Assembly (NCBI RefSeq): GCF_020010905.1
Contig: NZ_JAGJBY010000001.1
Coordinates: 2,872,001 to 2,936,000, forward strand
Source: Streptomyces acidiscabies
GTDB taxonomy: Bacteria > Actinomycetota > Actinomycetes > Streptomycetales > Streptomycetaceae
Direction of reading: 5' to 3'
Length of the DNA stretch: 64,000 bases
The stretch's first letter is position 1, and every line of letters begins with the position of its first letter. The notes under the pieces were generated by a model. It saw only the letters and a program-made list of their open reading frames with translations. It made no database searches and was not told the origin of the DNA. Both the position numbers and the translations under genes were made by a program. Of the stretch, positions 59,459 through 64,000 are shown piece by piece.

Positions 59459-60184
59459 ATGGCAGCCATCAGCCTCATGAAGGTCCAGGAGACCGCGCCC
59501 GCGCTGGTCAGCCTCTACAAGAGGGCCGGGGAGTCGCTCGCCGAGCACGGTCTTGAGGGGCAGCGGGCGGCCGTCTACCTGGTCGTCGACTACTCCGGGT
59601 CGATGAAGCCGTACTACAAGGACGGCACGGTGCAGGCGTTGGCGGACCGGGTGCTGGGGCTCGCGGCACATCTGGACGACGACGGCGAGGTTCCGGTCGT
59701 CGCCTTCTCCACCGAGATCGACGCCGTCACCGAGATCACGCTGGTCGGACATGAGGGGCGGATCGAGCGGATCGTGTCGGACCTCGGGCACATGGGCCGG
59801 ACCAACTACCACCTCGCCATGGACGCCGTCATCGACCACTATCTCGACAGCGGCGCCACCGACCCGGCGCTGGTCGTCTTCCAGACCGACGGCGGCCCGA
59901 CCAGCAGGCCCGCTGCCGAACGCTACCTGTGCAAGGCCGCCCGGCTCCCTCTGTTCTGGCAGTTCATCGGCTTCGGCGACGCCCGCGGCAAACAGTTCGA
60001 CTTCCTGCGCAGACTCGACGAACTCCCCGTACCCGGCAGACGTGTCGTCGACAACGCCGGTTTCTTCCACGCGGGTTCGGACCCGCGCCGGATGTCGGAC
60101 GCCGAGCTGTACGACCGGCTCCTCGGCGAGTTCCCGAAGTGGCTGGTGCAGGCGCGGGCGTGCGGCGTCATCCGATCCGCTTGA
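59459..60184 (+). CDS. vWA domain protein (TerF/tellurite-type)
   Basis: A 241-aa soluble protein starting MAAISLMKVQ with AAGG 8 nt upstream. The vWA fold has the MIDAS motif VVDYSGSMKPYY (DxSxS), the Thr in GHMGRTNYHLAMDAV and the Asp in VVFQTDGGPTS. It matches the vWA proteins linked to tellurite/stress (ter) systems, but no other ter gene is near. Function unknown. Its last 17 nt overlap the end of the convergent aldo/keto reductase gene. Confidence 0.88.
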   Translation: MAAISLMKVQETAPALVSLYKRAGESLAEHGLEGQRAAVYLVVDYSGSMKPYYKDGTVQALADRVLGLAAHLDDDGEVPVVAFSTEIDAVTEITLVGHEGRIERIVSDLGHMGRTNYHLAMDAVIDHYLDSGATDPALVVFQTDGGPTSRPAAERYLCKAARLPLFWQFIGFGDARGKQFDFLRRLDELPVPGRRVVDNAGFFHAGSDPRRMSDAELYDRLLGEFPKWLVQARACGVIRSA

Positions 60185-61022
60185 ACTGCTCCTCGGTGAG
60201 CCGCAGTCGGAGCGCCTCGGTGTTCTCCGTGAGGTGGACCGGCGAGGATGTGCCGGGGATCGGGACGATGTTCGGGGCGCGGTGCAGGAGCCATGCGAGG
60301 GCGAGTTGGGAGACTGTCGTACCCAACTCGGCGGCCACGGTGGCGAGTCGGGGTGCCTCGTCGCCGACGGTCACCGGGAAGTACGGGATGAAGGCGATGC
60401 CGTGCGCGGCGGTGTGGTCGATCACCGGCTCGTGGGTGCGGTCGGCGAGGTTGTAGAGGTTCTGGACCGAGGCGATCGTGGCCGTCCTCGACGCCTCCTC
60501 CAGCTCGGACACGGTCACCTCCGAGAGGCCGATGTGCCGGACCTTGCCCTCGTCCTGGAGCTGCTTCAACGCGCCGACCTGGTCGGCCAGGGGGTACTCC
60601 GGGTCGATGCGGTGCAGCTGGAGCAGGTCGATCCGGTCGGTGCGCAGCCGGCGCAGGCTCAGCTCCGCCTGTTGGCGGAGGTAGGCGGGGTGGCCGTGGG
60701 TGACCCACTCGGCCGGGCTCGGCCGCAGGACGCCCCCCTTCGTCGCGACGACCACCTCGTCGCCGTACGGCCGCAGCGCCTCGGCCAGCAGCTCCTCGCT
60801 CGCGCCGAGGGCGTACGCGTCGGAGGTGTCGAAGAAGGTCACGCCCTGCTCGACCGCCGTGCGCAGCAGGGCGATCGACTCGGCGCGGTCGGTGGGGGCG
60901 GTCCAGATCGGGGCGGTCATGCCGGAGCGCTCGTGGGGCGCGCCGGACAGGCGCATCGCGCCGTAGCCGATCCTGCGTACGGGGAGGTCGCCGCCGAGAA
61001 GGAATACGTCTGTGTCGGTCAT
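60168..61022 (-). CDS. Aldo/keto reductase
   Basis: A 284-aa NADPH-dependent (beta/alpha)8 reductase starting MTDTDVFLLG. The catalytic tetrad is visible as FFDTSDAYALG (Asp and Tyr), VVVATKGGV (Lys) and LLQLHRIDP (His). The substrate is unknown. It is divergent from the MerR gene across a 45-nt gap holding a perfect 14-bp palindrome, so it is the likely target of that regulator. Confidence 0.92.
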   Translation of the reverse strand: MTDTDVFLLGGDLPVRRIGYGAMRLSGAPHERSGMTAPIWTAPTDRAESIALLRTAVEQGVTFFDTSDAYALGASEELLAEALRPYGDEVVVATKGGVLRPSPAEWVTHGHPAYLRQQAELSLRRLRTDRIDLLQLHRIDPEYPLADQVGALKQLQDEGKVRHIGLSEVTVSELEEASRTATIASVQNLYNLADRTHEPVIDHTAAHGIAFIPYFPVTVGDEAPRLATVAAELGTTVSQLALAWLLHRAPNIVPIPGTSSPVHLTENTEALRLRLTEEQFKRIG

Positions 61023-61040
61023 GGCTGAGACGCTAGGACG

Positions 61041-61054
61041 TCACACCGGTGTGA
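61041..61054. promoter_or_regulatory. Operator between the aldo/keto reductase and MerR genes
   Basis: TCACACCGGTGTGA is a perfect palindrome. On the minus strand it lies between TTGAAA and CTAGCG, a spacing of about 19 nt, as in MerR-type promoters. Activation of the reductase by the MerR protein is the simplest reading. Confidence 0.65.
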
Positions 61055-61067
61055 GTTTCAAGTCGAC

Positions 61068-61424
61068 GTGAGCGGGGTCACAGTGCGGATCGGGGAGCTG
61101 AGCGAGGAGACCGGGGTGGCCGTGCGGCTGCTGCGGTACTACGAGGAGCAGGGGCTTCTCGACGCCGAGCGGACCTCCGGCGGGCACCGCGTGTACGCCG
61201 ACGACGCGCCGGTCGTCGTCCGCCGTATCCGCGTCCTGCTCGACGCCGGGCTGCCGACCCGCGTCATCCGCGAGGTGCTGGACTGCGTCTGTGGCAGCGA
61301 TGCCGAGGTCGAACCCTGCCTCACGCCGCTGCTCAGGGAGCAACTGGACGGCATCGAGGGGCGGATCGCCCGCCTGGAGGGCTCCCGGACCTCCCTCACG
61401 AGGCTCCTCACGCCTCTGACGTAA
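61068..61424 (+). CDS. MerR-family transcriptional regulator
   Basis: A 118-aa regulator starting at a GTG (MSGVTVRIGE). The winged HTH is IGELSEETGVAVRLLRYYEEQGLL, read as RIGELSEETGV and RLLRYYEEQGLL, followed by the MerR wing (TSGGHRVYADD) and a dimer helix. A Cys pair with spacing one lies in DCVCGSD and a third Cys in EVEPCL, possibly a sensor but not the SoxR cluster. The neighbouring palindrome and the divergent reductase gene suggest it controls that gene and itself. Confidence 0.9.
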   Translation: MSGVTVRIGELSEETGVAVRLLRYYEEQGLLDAERTSGGHRVYADDAPVVVRRIRVLLDAGLPTRVIREVLDCVCGSDAEVEPCLTPLLREQLDGIEGRIARLEGSRTSLTRLLTPLT

Positions 61425-61487
61425 CATCAACTCCCTTCTCCGGTCGCCCTGTTGGCGTAGCCCCCGGCTCGTGCCACCCTGTGGTCC

Positions 61488-63101
61488 ATGGCTGACGGGG
61501 TGCGCACGGACAGTAAGGGCAAGGGCGAGGCTTTCGCCGACTGGGCCGATGGCCGACTCGGGATATACGGGCTGGCCAAGGCCAATCTGCGCAAGGTCTT
61601 CCCGGACCACTGGTCGTTCATGCTGGGGGAGATCTGCCTCTACAGCTTCATCGTGCTGATCCTGACCGGGGTCTATCTGACGCTGTTCTTCGACCCCAGC
61701 AGCTCCGAGGTGATCTACAACGGCACGTACACCCCCCTCAACGGCGTGAGCATGACCCAGGCGTACGAGTCGACGCTCGACATCAGCTTCGACGTACGCG
61801 GCGGACTGCTGATCCGGCAGATCCACCACTGGGCGGCGCTGGTGTTCGTCGCCGGGATGCTGGTCCACATGATGCGGGTGTTCTTCACGGGCGCGTTCAG
61901 GAAGCCGCGCGAGATGAACTGGGTCTTCGGATGGACCCTGCTGTTCCTCGGGATCATGACCGGGCTGACGGGATACTCGCTCCCGGACGACCTGCTGTCC
62001 GGCACCGGACTGCGGTTCGCGGACGGGGCGATCCTGGCCATCCCGGTCGTCGGGACGTACATCTCGTTCTTCCTGTTCGGCGGCGAGTGGCCCGGCGTCG
62101 ACTTCATCTCGCGCCTCTACCCGATCCACATCCTGCTGCTGCCCGGCATCATGCTGGGACTGGTCGTCGCGCACCTGATCCTGGTCTTCTACCACAAGCA
62201 CACGCAGTACCCGGGCCCGGGAAAGACGCAGAAGTCCGTGGTCGGGATGCCCTTCATGCCGGTGTACATGGCGAAGGCGGGCGGCTTCTTCTTCCTGGTG
62301 TTCGGGGTGCTCGCCCTGATGGGCGGCATCGCGACGATCAACCCCGTGTGGGCGTTCGGCCCCTACCGCCCGGACCTCGTGACGACCGGCGCACAGCCGG
62401 ACTGGTACCTCGGGTTCTCCGAGGGGCTGATCCGCGTCATGCCGGCATGGGAGATCAACGGCTGGGGCCACACACTCCAGTTGGGCGTCCTCATCCCCTT
62501 CACCCTGTTCCCGCTGATCCTCGTGGCGCTCGGCGTCTACCCGTTCGTCGAGGCATGGATCACCGGCGACAGACGCGAGCACCACCTCCTCGACCGGCCC
62601 CGAAACGTCCCCGTCCGTACGGGACTCGGCGTCGCCTGGCTGAGTCTGTACGGCGTCCTGCTGATCGGCGGCGGCAACGACATCGTCGCCACGCACCTCC
62701 ACCTGTCGATCAACTCGATCACCTGGTTCGTCCGCGTCGGCGTCTTCGTGATCCCCGTCCTCGCCTTCATCGTCACGAAACGTGTCTGCCTCGGCCTCCA
62801 GCGCCGCGACCGGGACAAGGTGCTGCACGGCATGGAGACCGGCATGATCAAACTCCTCCCGCACGGCGAGTACATCGAGGTCCACCAGCCCCTCAGCCAG
62901 GCCCAGTTGCACACCCTCACCCAGCACGACCAGCCCGCGCCGTACGAGATCGGCGCGCGCGTCGACGCGAACGGGGTCCGGCGGCAGGTGACCGTGGTGC
63001 AGCGGGTGCGGGAGCGGCTCGCGCGGGCGATGTTCGGACCGGGCACGCAGATCGCGAAACCGACCGTGAAGGAGTACAAGGAGCTGACGCGAGGCCACTG
63101 A
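61488..63101 (+). CDS. Cytochrome b, QcrB paralogue without QcrA/QcrC partners
   Basis: A 537-aa quinol-cytochrome-c-reductase-type cytochrome b starting MADGVRTDSK. Eight or nine helices with heme ligands in QIHHWAALVFVAGMLVH and YPIHILLLPG plus VVAHLILVFYHKH. The Qo motif reads QPDWYLG, the actinobacterial PDWY form. A cytoplasmic tail follows (about 415-537). In actinobacteria the main qcrB lies in qcrCAB; here the neighbours are a MerR regulator and a thiolase, so this looks like an extra, orphan copy. Its partners are unknown. Confidence 0.9.
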   Translation: MADGVRTDSKGKGEAFADWADGRLGIYGLAKANLRKVFPDHWSFMLGEICLYSFIVLILTGVYLTLFFDPSSSEVIYNGTYTPLNGVSMTQAYESTLDISFDVRGGLLIRQIHHWAALVFVAGMLVHMMRVFFTGAFRKPREMNWVFGWTLLFLGIMTGLTGYSLPDDLLSGTGLRFADGAILAIPVVGTYISFFLFGGEWPGVDFISRLYPIHILLLPGIMLGLVVAHLILVFYHKHTQYPGPGKTQKSVVGMPFMPVYMAKAGGFFFLVFGVLALMGGIATINPVWAFGPYRPDLVTTGAQPDWYLGFSEGLIRVMPAWEINGWGHTLQLGVLIPFTLFPLILVALGVYPFVEAWITGDRREHHLLDRPRNVPVRTGLGVAWLSLYGVLLIGGGNDIVATHLHLSINSITWFVRVGVFVIPVLAFIVTKRVCLGLQRRDRDKVLHGMETGMIKLLPHGEYIEVHQPLSQAQLHTLTQHDQPAPYEIGARVDANGVRRQVTVVQRVRERLARAMFGPGTQIAKPTVKEYKELTRGH

Positions 63102-63114
63102 GCACGACTCTTCC

Positions 63115-63130
63115 CTAGCAAGCGCTTGGT
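63115..63130. promoter_or_regulatory. Inverted repeat upstream of the thiolase gene
   Basis: CTAGCAAGCGCTTGGT has a perfect 10-bp centre (CAAGCGCTTG, 63119-63128), with TATGGT (63135) as a possible -10 downstream. Similar sites, recognised by TetR-type regulators, are known ahead of fatty-acid degradation genes in actinobacteria. Confidence 0.5.
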
Positions 63131-63182
63131 GGGTATGGTGCCAGCGCCCGCCCCACGCAGGGAACTTCGCCAGGGAGTCGCC

Positions 63183-64000
63183 ATGGCCGAGGCATACATC
63201 GTCGAAGCGGTCCGCACACCGATCGGGAAGCGGAAGGGAGGGCTCGGCGGTGTCCACCCGGCGGATCTCGGGGCGCACGTCCTGAAGGAGCTGGTCCGCC
63301 GCGCCGGCATCGACCCCGCCGCCGTCGAGGACGTCGTCTTCGGCTGCCTGGACGCCGTCGGACCGCAGGCCGGGGACATCGCCCGGACCGCCTGGCTCGC
63401 CGCCGGGCTCCCCGAGGAGGTGCCCGGCGTCACCGTCGACCGGCAGTGCGGGTCCTCACAGCAGGCCCTGCACTTCGCCGCGCAGGCCGTCATGTCCGGG
63501 ACGCAGGACCTCGTCGTGGCCGGCGGCGTCCAGAACATGACGCAGATCCCCATCGCCTACGCCACCCGCCAGGCCGCCGTCGAACTCGGCTTCACCGAGG
63601 GGCCGTTCGCGGGGAGCGAGGGGTGGCGGGAGCGGTACGGGAACCGGCCGGTGAACCAGTTCGCGGGGGCGGAGATGATCGCCGCGAAGTGGGGGATCAG
63701 CAGGGAGGCGCAGGAGGAGTTCGCGCTCACCTCGCACCGCCGGGCCGTACGCGCCATCGACGAGGGGCGGTTCGCGCGGGAGACCGTGCCCTGCAAGGGA
63801 GTCGGCGCCGACGAGGGCCCCCGGCGGGACACCTCGCTGGAGAAGATGGCCGCGCTCAAGCCCGTCATCGACGGCGGGACCGTCACCGCCGCGTGCTCGT
63901 CCCAAGTCTCCGACGGTGCCGCCGCGTTGCTCATCGCCTCCGAACGGGCCGTCCAGGAACACGGGTTGACGCCACGCGCCCGCGTCCACCACCTCTCCGT
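63183..64000 (+). CDS. Acetyl-CoA acetyltransferase (thiolase), 3' part outside window
   Basis: About 272 N-terminal residues of a degradative-type thiolase, starting MAEAYIVEAV at an ATG. The acyl-binding Cys is in TVDRQCGSSQQALHFAAQAV, split as DRQCGSS and ALHFAAQAV, followed by VVAGGVQNMTQIP. The His and second Cys of the active site lie beyond the window edge. It should cleave or form 3-ketoacyl-CoA. The frame stays open to base 64000. Confidence 0.93.
   Translation, partial: MAEAYIVEAVRTPIGKRKGGLGGVHPADLGAHVLKELVRRAGIDPAAVEDVVFGCLDAVGPQAGDIARTAWLAAGLPEEVPGVTVDRQCGSSQQALHFAAQAVMSGTQDLVVAGGVQNMTQIPIAYATRQAAVELGFTEGPFAGSEGWRERYGNRPVNQFAGAEMIAAKWGISREAQEEFALTSHRRAVRAIDEGRFARETVPCKGVGADEGPRRDTSLEKMAALKPVIDGGTVTAACSSQVSDGAAALLIASERAVQEHGLTPRARVHHLS

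Noticed and set aside
61041..63278. Long minus-strand open frame opposite the cytochrome b gene.
   Set aside because: Asp/His/Gln-rich shadow composition with no recognisable domain.

Overview
The window is high-GC actinobacterial chromosome and almost certainly Streptomyces. Third codon positions are nearly all G or C, GTG starts are common, and genes are packed with 4-bp ATGA/GTGA overlaps. It also holds the linked Streptomyces blocks ileS-traR-lspA-rluD, dnaE, hisDCB-(small membrane protein)-hisH-priA-ridA-hisF, hisI-trpE, trpC-trpM-trpB-trpA, lgt and gltBD. No rRNA, tRNA, insertion sequence, phage gene or secondary-metabolite cluster was seen. Most of the window is core chromosome.

Layout. 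(1) 1-6.9 kb: the 5' part of ileS on the minus strand behind an isoleucine T-box leader, then rightward traR/dksA, lspA, rluD, a CPA1 Na+/H+ antiporter and an SDR. (2) 6.9-13.4 kb: a mostly leftward group with an MscS channel, a PhoD phosphatase, a membrane-anchored DsbA-like protein, a membrane protein and a DUF2252 protein, plus one rightward dienelactone-hydrolase-like gene. (3) 13.6-25.9 kb: dnaE with a strong terminator, a 57-aa protein, a NYN nuclease, an ABC exporter pair, a 24-aa bL37-like ribosomal protein gene, ybaK, a LON-substrate-binding-domain protein and two leftward proteins of unknown role. (4) 26.0-31.7 kb: the his operon, ended by a strong hairpin. (5) 31.8-34.9 kb: an ArsR-like regulator behind a perfect palindrome, an MFS transporter with an odd central loop, a decayed cas-less CRISPR array and a TIGR03085 protein. 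(6) 35.0-42.7 kb: hisI-trpE, small membrane proteins, trpC-trpM-trpBA and a second DsbA-like protein. No trpF was seen; PriA in the his operon is expected to do that step. (7) 42.9-51.9 kb: lgt, then a leftward seven-gene operon in which every junction overlaps: four ADP-ribosylglycohydrolase (ADPRH) paralogues, a PfkB-type sugar kinase, a family III CoA-transferase and a CitE-like lyase. (8) 52.2-64 kb: a VIT-type iron/manganese transporter, gltBD, a vWA protein, an aldo/keto reductase divergent from a MerR regulator, a lone cytochrome b (QcrB paralogue) and a truncated thiolase.

Most unusual points. The ADPRH-kinase-CoA-transferase-lyase operon has no function I can assign. One of its ADPRH genes carries two copies of a dispersed, normally intergenic repeat translated in frame between its domains, and a second carries another copy in its N-terminal extension. 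IleRS has a swapped GAHH signature in place of HxGH, a form tied to mupirocin hyper-resistance. A degenerate type I-E-like CRISPR array sits alone without cas genes. Candidate operators were read by eye for an ArsR regulator, a MerR regulator, an iron regulator (DmdR/IdeR) and GlnR.
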